55,954 nucleotides of DNA from an uncultured Erysipelotrichaceae bacterium (GTDB taxonomy: Bacteria > Bacillota_I > Bacilli_A > RFN20 > CAG-826): contig CADBUF010000070.1 of the NCBI GenBank assembly GCA_902797795.1, positions 1 through 55,954 on the forward strand, read 5' to 3'. The notes beneath the pieces are model-generated. The model was not told the origin of the DNA, ran no database searches, and saw nothing but the letters and a program-made list of their open reading frames with translations. A program made the translations under genes and the position numbers. This document shows positions 17,285-26,904 of the stretch, piece by piece (position 1 is the stretch's first letter; every line of letters starts with the position of its first letter).

Positions 17285-18124
17285 TTATTTTATTAATTCC
17301 TTAATGCGATTCTTGCGGATATTATATAATTCCGAAGCGGTTTCAATAGCGGCTTTTTTATCCATTCCCTTAGAGAGAAAATAATTAACTTTTAAGATGA
17401 TTTCATCATCAGTAAATTCTTCTTTTTTATCATTACCTGAGACCACTATTACCATTTCTCCCTTAAGGGAGTTAATATCGATATTTTTAAATTCTGATAA
17501 GTAACCATATAACTTTTCTTCATTAATTTTAGTTAGTTCTCTTTGTAAAGAAATATAACGATCACCAAAGACTTCTAAAAGTAAATTTAAAGTCTTCTCA
17601 ATACGATGAGGACTTTCATAAAACACGATGGTCTCTTTTTTGTTTTTGAGCTCTTCTAATTCTTCCTTAGCTTCATTTGGTTTACTAGACAAGAAACCAT
17701 GAAAATAAAAATGTGTAGTATCAATTCCCGAACTTGTTAAAGCATTGATAAAAGCACACCCTCCAGAAATAACAGACACCGCAATATCATTTTCAATGCA
17801 AAGTTTTGCTAATAAATACCCAGGATCAGAAATACCAGGATATCCAGCGTCACTCATATAAGCAACTTTTTTACCTTTTTTAATTTCGTCGATTAGTTTT
17901 CGAGAAGCTTCTATCTCATTGTGTTCACGTAATGATATAGCTGGTTTAGAAATATTGAATCTATGTAATAAATCAAGAGTGTTTCTTGTATCTTCGGCGG
18001 CAATCAAGTCCATTTCTTTAACTAAGTCAATCGCGCGACTTGAAAACTCGCCTAAATTCCCAATAGGGGTAGCTATTAAATATAAAATAGGTGCTTCATT
18101 ATTAAATGATTTAATTCTTTTCAT
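17285..18124 (-). CDS. rsmI: 16S rRNA (cytidine-1402 2'-O)-methyltransferase
   Basis: RsmI 2'-O-methylates C1402 in the decoding centre of 16S rRNA. The 279 residues show the tetrapyrrole-methylase-like fold: LYLIATPIGNLGEFSSRA at the start, AAEDTRNT, and DAGYPGISDPGYLL in the AdoMet region. It overlaps ricT by 14 bases and is last in the dnaX-ybaB-recR-tmk-holB-ricT-rsmI series. In Bacillus, yabA, a methyltransferase gene and a GIY-YIG gene lie between ricT and rsmI; they are absent here. Confidence 0.95.
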   Translation of the reverse strand: MKRIKSFNNEAPILYLIATPIGNLGEFSSRAIDLVKEMDLIAAEDTRNTLDLLHRFNISKPAISLREHNEIEASRKLIDEIKKGKKVAYMSDAGYPGISDPGYLLAKLCIENDIAVSVISGGCAFINALTSSGIDTTHFYFHGFLSSKPNEAKEELEELKNKKETIVFYESPHRIEKTLNLLLEVFGDRYISLQRELTKINEEKLYGYLSEFKNIDINSLKGEMVIVVSGNDKKEEFTDDEIILKVNYFLSKGMDKKAAIETASELYNIRKNRIKELIK

Positions 18125-18983
18125 TTTCTTCTAATTTTTGAGGTTTTGGTTTGAACCCAGTTTGAGTTTTAAAATCTTCTAATGAGAGGAACATTGTATC
18201 TTCCTCACTATCGATTTTGATCATTTTAGAAACCACATTAACTGAAGTAACTGTGAATTCAACTTTATTGATAAATACTTTATATCCTAGAGGTGGGAAG
18301 TCTTTTTTGAGTTCGGTATAAGCTTCATCTTCATATTTCAAACAGCAAAGAAGTTTGCCACAGTGTCCAGAGAGTTTAGGAATGTTGATAGCAAGCATTT
18401 GATTTTTCGCTCTAATAATTGAAATGCCATCAAATTCATTTAAGAAAGTAGCACAGCAAAGTGGGAGCCCACATAAGCCAATACCACCAACAAGTTTTGC
18501 TTTGTCTCTACTACCAATTTGACGGAGTTCAATGCGGGTGTGAAATTTACTTGCAAGTACCTTTAATAGTTCACGGAAATCTACTCTTTCATCAGCAACG
18601 TAAGAAAAGATAACTTTGCTCTTATCAAGAGTGTATTCACAAGAAATTAAATTCATGTCAATTGCTAACTTTTTTACTTCATTTTTGCAGATTTCTAACG
18701 CAAATTGTGCATCTTTTAAATTTATTTCATGTAATTTGAGATCAACATCAGTGGCTTTTCTTAGGATTGGTTTTAACTCTAATGGTGAGCGATATTGGTC
18801 GATTGGAATTGGGTCAAAAAAAATCTCCCCAAGTTCTGGTCCATGTGTTGTTTCAACAACCACTTTATCGCCTTTAACGAGATCTAAATCTTTATAACCA
18901 AAAAAGTAAGCGTGATTAGAATAATGAAACCTCACACCAACGTAGTGACTATATTTATTTGCTAAAAAATTATCTTCCATCAT
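18111..18983 (-). CDS. ricT: PSP1-domain protein RicT (YaaT)
   Basis: A 290-residue PSP1 protein. In Bacillus RicT works with RicA and RicF as an Fe-S complex that modulates RNase Y cleavage, biofilm formation, competence and sporulation. The PSP1 core (GDKVVVETTHGPELGEI) is N-terminal. The two Cys-rich motifs GLCGLPLCCATFL and GHCGKLLCCLKYE, which ligate the cluster, are both present. It sits between holB and rsmI as in Bacillus, overlapping each by 14 bases. RicA and RicF are not in this window. Confidence 0.93.
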   Translation of the reverse strand: MMEDNFLANKYSHYVGVRFHYSNHAYFFGYKDLDLVKGDKVVVETTHGPELGEIFFDPIPIDQYRSPLELKPILRKATDVDLKLHEINLKDAQFALEICKNEVKKLAIDMNLISCEYTLDKSKVIFSYVADERVDFRELLKVLASKFHTRIELRQIGSRDKAKLVGGIGLCGLPLCCATFLNEFDGISIIRAKNQMLAINIPKLSGHCGKLLCCLKYEDEAYTELKKDFPPLGYKVFINKVEFTVTSVNVVSKMIKIDSEEDTMFLSLEDFKTQTGFKPKPQKLEENEKN

Positions 18984-19977
18984 GTTGCTCCTTTACGAGT
19001 TTGAATATTAAGTGGTCTATTAATAGGCCAATATTGACATTTAAGTTAACCGTGTTTCTTGCTTTTAATATTTCTACTAATGAATCCTCAATATGAGGAA
19101 GTTTATTAGATAGATTAGTAAGTATTGTAGCATAAGTAGATAAACTTATGCCCCTATTTGCTTTGATATTTAAAATATCTTCAAATGCTTCTGAGAGCAA
19201 ATCAACAAAAAATCTTAATTCTTCTTTACTTTTAATAAGGGGAATAAGATTCTTTTGAGAATAGTAGATAACATCCTTATAGTTACCTACTTCCATTATT
19301 TCGAGTAGACCCACTAATCCTTTTTTTGCTTCAAAGTAGTTATCACTTTCTTCTTTATCGGTTAAGAAATTGGCAATTAGTTCACTGTCGTTATAAAAAT
19401 ACGACAACAATTCAGCGTCTTCAGGGTTGACCATCAAAGACTTAGCTTCTTCAATTACCTTTTTACGAGGAACACTTTTAAAATTTAATGTCTGGCATCT
19501 ACTTACTATGGTTGGTAAAACATTATTCACATTGTTGGTGGTTAAAAAAGCATAAACTTCACTATCGGGTTCTTCTAAAAATTTGAGCATTGAATTAACT
19601 GCTTCGCTAGTCATGTTTTCAACAAGATTAATGATATAGATCATTATGCCTTTGGTTTCAAATGCAGTTTTTTCAAATCTAGATTCAATATTTAAGACAT
19701 CTTCTTTTTTAATTGTCCCTTTAGCGCCATCAAGTTTAATAATGTCTGGATAATTATCACTTTCAATTCTTAAACAGGTAATACAGTTATCACACGCTAA
19801 AGGAGAAGGATCATCACACAATATTGATTTTGCTAAATATTGTGCACTTTCATATAAAGGAATACCGGGATTTCCAACAATTAAATATGCATGAGAAAGG
19901 GTGTGGTTCTTAAACGAATTTAAAAACGTCGTATAGACAATTGGTTGGTTTTCTTTAAGGTATTTGCCTATTTGCAT
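18970..19977 (-). CDS. holB: DNA polymerase III delta' subunit
   Basis: A 335-residue clamp-loader subunit related to DnaX. The N-terminal AAA+ fold has a degenerate P-loop region ([13 protein letters not shown]), a Zn-binding Cys set ([15 protein letters not shown]), and the SRC finger VSRCQTLNF. Delta' does not itself hydrolyse ATP. It overlaps tmk by 10 bases, so translation is coupled. The family diverges strongly, but the gene context settles it. Confidence 0.92.
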   Translation of the reverse strand: MQIGKYLKENQPIVYTTFLNSFKNHTLSHAYLIVGNPGIPLYESAQYLAKSILCDDPSPLACDNCITCLRIESDNYPDIIKLDGAKGTIKKEDVLNIESRFEKTAFETKGIMIYIINLVENMTSEAVNSMLKFLEEPDSEVYAFLTTNNVNNVLPTIVSRCQTLNFKSVPRKKVIEEAKSLMVNPEDAELLSYFYNDSELIANFLTDKEESDNYFEAKKGLVGLLEIMEVGNYKDVIYYSQKNLIPLIKSKEELRFFVDLLSEAFEDILNIKANRGISLSTYATILTNLSNKLPHIEDSLVEILKARNTVNLNVNIGLLIDHLIFKLVKEQHDGR

Positions 19978-20588
19978 AGTCTATTTAAGATGGTATCGAG
20001 AGTGTTCTTAGCGACTTCTTCTTTTGATTTAGAAGCATCGATGATCACAAATCTTTCTGGGTATCGTTTTGCAAGTTCAAGGAATGTATCTCTGACTTTG
20101 TGATGGAAATCTAATTTCTCTAGATCAAGTCTATTGACTTCACGATTTGCGTTACTAGCAATTCTTTTTAAACCTTCTTCTGGTTTGATATCAAAAAGAA
20201 GAGTTAAATCAGGCCAAGTATTTTCAGTGGCAAATAAATTGATATTAAGAACATTTTCTACACCTAAGCCTCTTGCTCCACCTTGATAGGCTAAAGAAGA
20301 ATCTAAATAACGATCACAAATAACAATTTTGCCTTCTTTTAAAGCAGGCCAAACTTTTTCTACGAGATGTTGTCTTCTACTAGCGGCGTATAAAAGAGCT
20401 TCGGTTCTAGGATCCATCGCAGTATTCTTTTTATCTAAAATAACATTACGTATTTCTTCAGCAATAGGAGTGCCGCCTGGTTCTCTAGTTCTAACTATTT
20501 CATAACCTTTTTCTTGCAAAGCTTTAACAGCAGCTTCAACCGCGGTTGTTTTTCCTGATCCCTCAGGCCCTTCGAGTGTAATAAACAT
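19968..20588 (-). CDS. tmk: Thymidylate kinase
   Basis: dTMP kinase, 206 residues, makes dTDP for DNA synthesis. It has the P-loop [10 protein letters not shown], the DR-x motif [13 protein letters not shown] (dTMP binding) and the lid region [12 protein letters not shown]. It sits between recR and holB as in Bacillus, although yaaQ and yaaR of the Bacillus operon are missing. Confidence 0.96.
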   Translation of the reverse strand: MFITLEGPEGSGKTTAVEAAVKALQEKGYEIVRTREPGGTPIAEEIRNVILDKKNTAMDPRTEALLYAASRRQHLVEKVWPALKEGKIVICDRYLDSSLAYQGGARGLGVENVLNINLFATENTWPDLTLLFDIKPEEGLKRIASNANREVNRLDLEKLDFHHKVRDTFLELAKRYPERFVIIDASKSKEEVAKNTLDTILNRLCK

Positions 20589-20599
20589 ATCGATACCCC

Positions 20600-21196
20600 T
20601 TAAATCTTATGTCGTCCTTCAAGGGCTTTAGATAAAGTTAGAGGATCAACATAATCAAGATTGCCTCCAATTTGTAGCCCATAAGCTAGACGAGTAACAT
20701 TGACGTTATAATTTTGTAAAAGTTTATTTAAATAAGCGGATGTAGTTTCTCCATCCACAGTCGGATTAGTGGCAATAATAATTTCTTTGAAATTGGATTT
20801 TTCAACTCGTGATAAAAGTGAATCGATATTTAATCCTTCAACATCCATTCCTTTAGAGATAGAAAGTTCTCCATTTAAAACATGGTATTGACCGTTGAAG
20901 CAATTACTTTTTTCAATCGACATCACATCTTTAGGATAACAAACCACCATCAAGGTGCTCTCGTCACGATTTTTATCATCGCAAATATAGCAACCATCAA
21001 TATCTGTTATCATTCCACAGATAGGGCAAAAGTGAATTTTACTTTTTAATTCGCTTATTGATTTTGCAATATCTTGGAGATCATCATCAGAAAAATCTAA
21101 AAGAGAATACGCCATACGTTCCGCACTCTTTTTGCCTACTCCAGGTAGTTTATATAAGTTTTCAATTAGATTATCTAATGACTTTAAATTGTCCAT
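20600..21196 (-). CDS. recR: Recombination mediator RecR
   Basis: RecR, 198 residues, helps RecF and RecO load RecA at gaps. Helix-hairpin-helix [16 protein letters not shown], a four-Cys zinc finger ([17 protein letters not shown]), a Toprim region with [18 protein letters not shown] and the C-terminal Walker-B-like [15 protein letters not shown] are all present. It lies one base from ybaB, the standard dnaX-ybaB-recR arrangement. Confidence 0.97.
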   Translation of the reverse strand: MDNLKSLDNLIENLYKLPGVGKKSAERMAYSLLDFSDDDLQDIAKSISELKSKIHFCPICGMITDIDGCYICDDKNRDESTLMVVCYPKDVMSIEKSNCFNGQYHVLNGELSISKGMDVEGLNIDSLLSRVEKSNFKEIIIATNPTVDGETTSAYLNKLLQNYNVNVTRLAYGLQIGGNLDYVDPLTLSKALEGRHKI

Positions 21197-21197
21197 A

Positions 21198-21500
21198 TTA
21201 GAATCCTATGATTCCGCTCTTGCCTGTAATTCTTTCTTCTATTTCTTCAAATTCTTTATCGATTTGTTCAAATAGTTCATTAATACCAGAGACAATTAAT
21301 TCTTCCACCATCTCTTTATTTTCTGGTTCAAATCCATCGGCCTCAATATTAATTGATTTAATCTCTTTGCTTCCAAGAACGATAATTTCAACTAAGCCAG
21401 CTTTGTTGGTTTTGAATTCTTTTTCATATAAAGCATCTTTGGCTTTTTGAAGTTCTCTTTGCATCTTTTGTGCTTGGATCATCATTTGTTGCATGTTCAT
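21198..21500 (-). CDS. ybaB: YbaB/EbfC nucleoid-associated protein
   Basis: A 100-residue YbaB/EbfC family protein: a Met/Gln-rich N-terminal helix (MQQMMIQAQKMQRELQKA) and a short beta-domain (GLVEIIVLGSKEIKSINIE). Such proteins bind DNA as dimers. It lies between dnaX (4 bases) and recR (1 base). Confidence 0.93.
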   Translation of the reverse strand: MNMQQMMIQAQKMQRELQKAKDALYEKEFKTNKAGLVEIIVLGSKEIKSINIEADGFEPENKEMVEELIVSGINELFEQIDKEFEEIEERITGKSGIIGF

Positions 21501-21504
21501 AAGT

Positions 21505-23223
21505 TTATTCTCCTATAAATTCAATTGTGACATCTTTGGCTTTTGGTAATTTACCAATTTGGAAAAGATTCATATATAAAGATTGAAGTTCAATTGATTT
21601 ATTTCTACTCACACCATAGACAAACATTTTCTTCTTGAATACTTGTTCCATAATTGTTTGTAATTCTGCTTGGTTATCCTTGAGATTAACCTTGTCCACT
21701 AGTTTTGGCATTTCGTAAGCAAGAACAACCATATTATTAGAAGCCACTAGTGGGCGACCATCTAATAGCAATGTTGCTGCTTTCCCTAAGGTTGGATGAG
21801 TGGATAGTTTTTTAATGTTTTTCCATTCCTCAATCAATTTACCTTTGATTTCTTTTTTAGAAAGGACCATGACATTAACCATCATGTTGTCATCAATTTC
21901 AAAGTTCTCTTCACCTTCTGCTTCTTTTGGGAAAATTACAGAATCAACAATTTTAATATCCGAATCGTACTCGATATTTACTGGTTCTTCTTTAATTGTT
22001 TCATTTATTGGTTTTGGTTCTTCTTTTTTAACTACAACAGGAGTTTCTTTAACAGGCTTAACCTCTTGATTTAGAGGCTTTCTTATATCGTAATCACTCT
22101 TTTTTGTTTCTTCTTGTTTAGGTATATATGTTTCTTTAACAGGTTTTGAATCAAGCGAAGTCATCTTAATTAATGTGATTTCAAAAATTGGATTAATAGA
22201 TGTAACGTTTTTATAGTTTTTAACTGTTTCCATCAAAATATCAATCATCTTTAAAGCATCAATATTAGAAATTGTTTTACCTAATTCGATTGCTTCATCT
22301 TCTTTTAGACATTCTAAATATTGTCCATTATAGGAAGAATTAAAAATAACTAAGTCTTTATAAATTAATAGGAGATCTTCAGTGAGTCGTTTGATATCTG
22401 TTCCTTTTGTGATGTAGTTATTTAAACGCGCTAAAACGTCACTCATATCATGCTTGGCAATGGAATTGATTAATTTGATTTTTTCTTCTTTGCTTTCAAG
22501 AGCGAAGATATCTAAAACATCTTTTTCGTTTAATGTGTTACCACTATAAGCGAGAACTTTCTCTAATATTGAAAGAGCGTCTCTCATTCCCCCATCAGCA
22601 AGATTAACAATAATGTTAATAGCGTCTTCATTATATTCAACACCCTCTTTTTCTAAGATGTCTCTTAATCTTCCTTTGATATCTTCCTCGCTAACTTTGT
22701 TAAAATCATATCTTTGACATCTACTTAAAATAGTAGGAAGAATTTTATGAGGTTCAGTAGTCGCTAAAATGAAAATTACGTGTTCTGGTGGTTCTTCAAG
22801 AGTTTTAAGTAAGGCATTAAACGCACCAGTTGATAACATATGGACTTCATCAATAATGTAAACCTTATATTTACCAAGAATTGTTCCATATTTGACTTTG
22901 TCAATAAGCTCACGAATTTCATCAACACCATTATTACTAGCGGCGTCTAATTCCAAAACATCTGGATGGCTTCCTTCAGTAATTGCTACACAATTTTTGC
23001 ATACATTACATTGGCAGCCAACTCCTTGTTCACAGTTAAGTGCCTTGGCAAATAATTTTGCCATTGTGGTTTTTCCGGTTCCACGAGGACCAGCAAAAAG
23101 ATATGCATGCGCTATTTTTCCAGTAGCTAATGCATTTTTTAATGTTCTAACAATGTGTTCTTGTCCTGCAACTTCTTCAAATGTTTGAGGACGATAAGTT
23201 CTATATAATGCTTTATACGCCAT
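21505..23223 (-). CDS. dnaX: DNA polymerase III tau/gamma subunit
   Basis: DnaX (572 residues) is the ATPase core of the clamp loader. AAA+ features: Walker A GPRGTGKTT, a zinc module (CEQGVGCQCNVCKNC), Walker B DEVHML, and the arginine finger SRCQRYDF. After about residue 370 comes a Lys/Glu/Pro-rich linker (KPVKETPVVVKKEEPKP) and a tau-like C-terminal domain. I see no obvious slippery run for gamma formation. First gene of the minus-strand block. Confidence 0.95.
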   Translation of the reverse strand: MAYKALYRTYRPQTFEEVAGQEHIVRTLKNALATGKIAHAYLFAGPRGTGKTTMAKLFAKALNCEQGVGCQCNVCKNCVAITEGSHPDVLELDAASNNGVDEIRELIDKVKYGTILGKYKVYIIDEVHMLSTGAFNALLKTLEEPPEHVIFILATTEPHKILPTILSRCQRYDFNKVSEEDIKGRLRDILEKEGVEYNEDAINIIVNLADGGMRDALSILEKVLAYSGNTLNEKDVLDIFALESKEEKIKLINSIAKHDMSDVLARLNNYITKGTDIKRLTEDLLLIYKDLVIFNSSYNGQYLECLKEDEAIELGKTISNIDALKMIDILMETVKNYKNVTSINPIFEITLIKMTSLDSKPVKETYIPKQEETKKSDYDIRKPLNQEVKPVKETPVVVKKEEPKPINETIKEEPVNIEYDSDIKIVDSVIFPKEAEGEENFEIDDNMMVNVMVLSKKEIKGKLIEEWKNIKKLSTHPTLGKAATLLLDGRPLVASNNMVVLAYEMPKLVDKVNLKDNQAELQTIMEQVFKKKMFVYGVSRNKSIELQSLYMNLFQIGKLPKAKDVTIEFIGE

Positions 23224-23306
23224 AAATGTACCTGAAAATAAGTATACATTAGAGTTAATTATGTTTGAAGAATTAATATTAATATTAACGATTATTTCTT
23301 GTCTCT

Positions 23307-23334
23307 TTGTAATGTCTTCATATTATGTTATAAT
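23307..23334 (+). promoter_or_regulatory. Promoter of the prfA operon
   Basis: TTGTAA (23307-23312), a 16-base spacer, TATAAT (23329-23334), then an AGAGG ribosome-binding site and ATG at 23356. The leader is therefore about 15 bases. Confidence 0.6.
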
Positions 23335-23355
23335 CTTCCAGGCAAAGAGGTAGTT

Positions 23356-24432
23356 ATGGAATCAAGCATGTACCAAAGGCTATTAGTGGCCAGCAAAAGA
23401 CTAAATGAGATTGATCAAGAATTACTTGATGAGAACACAATGAAAGATATCAAGCATTTTCGTGAGATTTCCAAAGAAAGAGCGGTTTTAGACCCACAAG
23501 TGGAAGCTTTTAATAAATACTTAAAAGCGGAATCTGATTTAAAAGACGCGACCGAAATGAGTAACGATACTGATCCAGAATTATCAGAAATGGGTAAAGA
23601 AGAAGTTAAAAGACTCACCAAAGAATTAGAAGATTTAGAAATAGAATTAAAAGAACTTCTTTTACCAAAAGATCCTAACGATGATAAAAACATTATTGTT
23701 GAAATTAGAGGAGCTGCTGGAGGAGATGAAGCAAACATCTTTGCTGGTGACTTATTTAGAATGTATACAAGATATGCCGAAAACCAAGGCTGGAAGATTC
23801 AAATGATGGATGAATATCCATCTGAGGCCGGTGGATTTTCACAAGTATCATTTATGATTAAAGGAAAGATGGTGTATTCCAAACTTAAGTTTGAAAGTGG
23901 AGCCCATCGCGTTCAAAGAGTGCCAAAAACAGAAGCAAGCGGAAGAATTCATACCTCCACTGCAACTGTTTTAGTAATGCCTGAAGCCGAAGAAATCGAT
24001 GTTGAAATTAATCCAAATGATTTACAAGTTGATACATACCATTCTCAAGGCGCTGGTGGACAAAATGTTAATAAAACAGAATCCGCTGTTCGTATTACTC
24101 ATATTCCAACCGGTATTGTAGTTGCTTGCCAAACTGAGAAATCACAAATCCAAAATAGAGAAATTGCGATGCAGATGTTAAGAGCAAAGATGTATTCGAC
24201 CATGCTTGAAAAACAACAAGAAGAAATTGGTAATGAAAGAAGATTAAAAATTGGCACAGGCGAAAGAAGTGAAAAAATCAGAACCTATAACTATCCTCAA
24301 AATAGAGTAACCGATCATCGAATTGGTTTTACAATTCAACAATTAGATAGAGTAATGGAAGGTGAGCTTGATTCTATTATTGAAGCTTTAGTCCATTATG
24401 ACCAATCTCAAAAAATAGCAGGTGAGAATTAA
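23356..24432 (+). CDS. prfA: Peptide chain release factor 1
   Basis: RF1 (358 residues) reads UAA and UAG. The discriminator tripeptide is PKT in RVQRVPKTEASGRIHTS, the PxT type of RF1, and GGQ is in [17 protein letters not shown]. The open frame extends to 23299, but the promoter's -10 box lies inside that extension, and ATG 23356 has an AGAGG ribosome-binding site and the normal N-terminus. It shares an A with the next start (TAATG): prmC methylates the GGQ glutamine of this protein. Confidence 0.96.
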   Translation: MESSMYQRLLVASKRLNEIDQELLDENTMKDIKHFREISKERAVLDPQVEAFNKYLKAESDLKDATEMSNDTDPELSEMGKEEVKRLTKELEDLEIELKELLLPKDPNDDKNIIVEIRGAAGGDEANIFAGDLFRMYTRYAENQGWKIQMMDEYPSEAGGFSQVSFMIKGKMVYSKLKFESGAHRVQRVPKTEASGRIHTSTATVLVMPEAEEIDVEINPNDLQVDTYHSQGAGGQNVNKTESAVRITHIPTGIVVACQTEKSQIQNREIAMQMLRAKMYSTMLEKQQEEIGNERRLKIGTGERSEKIRTYNYPQNRVTDHRIGFTIQQLDRVMEGELDSIIEALVHYDQSQKIAGEN

Positions 24433-25289
24433 TGACTTACCGTGAACTATATTTCGAATTACAAAAAAAGACAAATAAATATTTAAATTTACAAGCAATA
24501 AAAGTGCTACTTGAAAAAGATGGCAATTTTAGTGATTTTTTTAACCTCATTAAGCATTTTGATGATGATGTTAAAGATGAAAAGAAAATTTTGGAAAATG
24601 TCGATAGAGTAAAAGGGGGCGAACCTCTTCAATATGTAACTGGGTACGCCTATTTTGTTAATTCAAATTATATAGTAAATAAGGACGTACTAATCCCACG
24701 GCAAGAAACAGAAGAACTCGCTGTTGGTTTATTAAAAATGATTGTTAAACTATTCGGAAAAAATCCGGAAATAAAGATCATTGATATTGGAACAGGTTCT
24801 GGTGTTCTTGGTATATATTTAAAAGAATATTTTCCAGAATCAAAAGTAATTTGCACTGATATTAGTGAAAATTGCTTAAAAATTTGCAATAAAAATGCAG
24901 CACTACATAATGTTAAAATTGAAACTAGACAAGGAAATATTCTTGATCCGATAAAGGATATAAATGATATCTCAGTTATCGTAAGTAATCCACCTTACAT
25001 CAAAGACGAATCAACAGTTGATTCTCAAACTTTAAAGTATGAACCACATCTTGCTCTATTTGCCTCTCCTCAAGAAAAGTTTTACGAAGAAATTTTAAAA
25101 GCAATTGATTTAAATTTGCTTTCTAATAGATTTATAATCGCTTTTGAAATTGAAGAAAACATGGAAAATACATTAACCCACATACTTGAAAGTAAATATA
25201 AAGGTGTAATATATAAATTCGAGAAAGATATTTGTGGAAAAACTAGATTTCTATATATAGTAAAAGATGAAGGTATAGTTAATGCTTAA
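24432..25289 (+). CDS. prmC: Release factor glutamine methyltransferase
   Basis: PrmC (285 residues) N5-methylates the Gln of GGQ in RF1 and RF2. The N-terminal helical domain is followed by the AdoMet site IIDIGTGSGVLGIYL and the catalytic VSNPPYI. It is translationally coupled to prfA and overlaps tsaC by 8 bases. Confidence 0.95.
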   Translation: MTYRELYFELQKKTNKYLNLQAIKVLLEKDGNFSDFFNLIKHFDDDVKDEKKILENVDRVKGGEPLQYVTGYAYFVNSNYIVNKDVLIPRQETEELAVGLLKMIVKLFGKNPEIKIIDIGTGSGVLGIYLKEYFPESKVICTDISENCLKICNKNAALHNVKIETRQGNILDPIKDINDISVIVSNPPYIKDESTVDSQTLKYEPHLALFASPQEKFYEEILKAIDLNLLSNRFIIAFEIEENMENTLTHILESKYKGVIYKFEKDICGKTRFLYIVKDEGIVNA

Positions 25290-25878
25290 AAAAGAATACA
25301 AGATTGCTAAAGAAGTATTAGATAATTCTGGAATTATCGCTTTTCCTACTGAAACCGTTATGGGTTTGGGCGTCTATTTTAATGATTACGAGGCTTATAA
25401 GTTTTTAAACAAAGTAAAAGAAAGACCAGAAGATAAACCATACACACTTATGCTTTCATCTACAGATGAGATATCAAAATATGCCTATGTAGATAAAAGA
25501 GCGCAGAAAATTATTAACCGTTTTATGCCTGGTGAAATAACTATCCTTTTAAAGAGTAAAGGAATAGTGCCATCATACGTTACTCACAATACAGGTGTTA
25601 TAGGTATACGCGTACCAAATCATAAATTATTATTAGAATTTTTATCTTATTTAAAAACTCCATTACTTGTGCCAAGTGCAAATAAAAGTGGGGAAAAACC
25701 TGCTATGACTATTGAAGAAGTAAAAGAAATATTCCACGATGATGTAGGATTTGTTTTTAATGGACGAGCTTTAGGTGGTGTTCCTTCAACTTTAGTTGAC
25801 CTCACAAATAAAGAAGTTAAAATTTATAGAGAGGGAAACATTAAAGCTTCAGATATATTAAGTGCTTTAAAGGAGTGA
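25282..25878 (+). CDS. tsaC: Threonylcarbamoyl-AMP synthase (YrdC/Sua5 family)
   Basis: A 198-residue YrdC-domain enzyme that makes threonylcarbamoyl-AMP for the t6A base of ANN-reading tRNAs. Motifs: IIAFPTETVMGLGV, KVKERPEDKPYTLML and VPSANKSGEKPA. The Sua5 C-terminal domain is absent, so this is the short TsaC type. It overlaps prmC; the order prfA-prmC-tsaC-rpiB is like Bacillus. Confidence 0.94.
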   Translation: MLKKEYKIAKEVLDNSGIIAFPTETVMGLGVYFNDYEAYKFLNKVKERPEDKPYTLMLSSTDEISKYAYVDKRAQKIINRFMPGEITILLKSKGIVPSYVTHNTGVIGIRVPNHKLLLEFLSYLKTPLLVPSANKSGEKPAMTIEEVKEIFHDDVGFVFNGRALGGVPSTLVDLTNKEVKIYREGNIKASDILSALKE

Positions 25879-25883
25879 TGTTT

Positions 25884-26321
25884 ATGTTAAAAATTGCAGT
25901 TGGAAGTGATCATGGCGGACTAGAATATAAAAACGCTATTAAAGAGCATTTAGAAAAAGAAGGTTATATTGTAATTGATGTTGGAACATATACAAAAGAT
26001 AGCTGCCACTATCCTATTTTTGGTGCTGAAGTAGCTAAAAAAGTTTCTAACAAGGAATGTGATTTCGGCGTAGTTGTTTGCACTTCAGGCGAAGGAATTT
26101 CAATGGCGGCAAACAAAATTAAGGGTGTTAGATGCGGTATTGCCTATAACGATGATGTAGCTAGATTAATGAGACAGCATAATAACGCTAACGTAATATC
26201 TTTTGGGCAAGCGTTTATGGAACTCAACGATGTAATCAGGAGAGTAGATATATTTCTAAATACAAAGTTTGAAGGCGGTAGGCATCAAACAAGGGTCGAT
26301 TTAATATCAGAATTAGAATAA
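25884..26321 (+). CDS. rpiB: Ribose-5-phosphate isomerase B
   Basis: RpiB/LacAB family, 145 residues, interconverts ribose 5-phosphate and ribulose 5-phosphate. IAVGSDHGG at the N-terminus, the catalytic Cys in GVVVCTSGEGISMAANK, and RCGIAYNDDVARL are present. GTG 25875, ATG 25878 and ATG 25884 are all in frame; AGGAG at 25871-25875 favours 25884. Last gene of the prfA operon; glyA and upp of Bacillus do not follow. Confidence 0.92.
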   Translation: MLKIAVGSDHGGLEYKNAIKEHLEKEGYIVIDVGTYTKDSCHYPIFGAEVAKKVSNKECDFGVVVCTSGEGISMAANKIKGVRCGIAYNDDVARLMRQHNNANVISFGQAFMELNDVIRRVDIFLNTKFEGGRHQTRVDLISELE

Positions 26322-26340
26322 GTTACTCTTATAAAAATTG

Positions 26341-26376
26341 GTCATTGCTTTATTGGGCGATGACTTTTTTTTATTT
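26341..26376 (+). terminator. Terminator of the prfA operon
   Basis: An imperfect stem GTCATTGC/GCGATGAC with a T-rich loop, followed by a run of eight T residues. Confidence 0.8.
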
Positions 26377-26428
26377 TTTCGAAAAATTTTTCGATATAAC
26401 GACTATTAAATATATGAGAGGACTTTTT

Positions 26429-26458
26429 ATGAAATATCGTCAAAGACATGAACTCTAA
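26429..26458 (+). CDS. Possible 9-residue mini-ORF
   Basis: ATG with an AGAGGA ribosome-binding site 7 bases upstream encodes MKYRQRHEL and then stops. It lies alone between the rpiB terminator and the 107-residue gene. It could be a leader peptide or the remnant of a gene start; nothing else supports it. Confidence 0.2.
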   Translation: MKYRQRHEL

Positions 26459-26505
26459 TAGTGTATTAATTATTAATCCAAAATCTATATCAGAAAGGAG
26501 AATAA

Positions 26506-26829
26506 ATGAGCAAGAAAAAGATTTATAACAAGCACTTAGAAGAAGGACGTTTTTATATACATAGCGATGGTCATGGAGGTCATCCAGCTCTCCTTTATAA
26601 GAAGAGTGACAAGAAAAATGTTTATTTTGTCATTGTTTTCACATCATCACCAGGCCCAAAAAGAAAACAGCTTAAACACAGTATTGAACCAATTAAGATA
26701 AAATTTTCTTTTGTGCATAATACGCCAAAAATTAGTTCTAGGCGTGAACTAGGTAGAAAACCTATGAATGGATTAAAGATAGATAAAGAAGACAAGCCTC
26801 TTATCGAAACCATAAAAAGAAAAAAATGA
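26506..26829 (+). CDS. Small basic protein of unknown function
   Basis: Not recognised. It encodes 107 residues, strongly basic, with no membrane segment or signal peptide. The middle has alternating hydrophobic beta-like segments (KNVYFVIVFTSSPGPKRKQL, IKIKFSFV) and the N-terminal half a His/Gly patch (IHSDGHGGHPALLYKK). The layout is loosely like small beta-barrel RNA-binding or PemK-type proteins, but I see no conserved catalytic pattern and make no call. Ribosome-binding site AAAGGAG at the right distance. It precedes comFA by 75 bases. Confidence 0.7.
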   Translation: MSKKKIYNKHLEEGRFYIHSDGHGGHPALLYKKSDKKNVYFVIVFTSSPGPKRKQLKHSIEPIKIKFSFVHNTPKISSRRELGRKPMNGLKIDKEDKPLIETIKRKK

Positions 26830-26868
26830 TTCACAAGACCGTTTAACGATCTCTACGTGCGAATCACT
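26828..26868 (+). other. Imperfect hairpin between the 107-residue gene and comFA
   Basis: TGATTC and GAATCA close an imperfect stem-loop whose inner part contains AGACCG/CGATCT arms. No T run follows, so it is not a clear terminator. It may be an attenuator, a processing site or chance. Confidence 0.3.
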
Positions 26869-26904
26869 ATATATATTTAATCAAAAGAAAGGAGATGATG
26901 CAAT

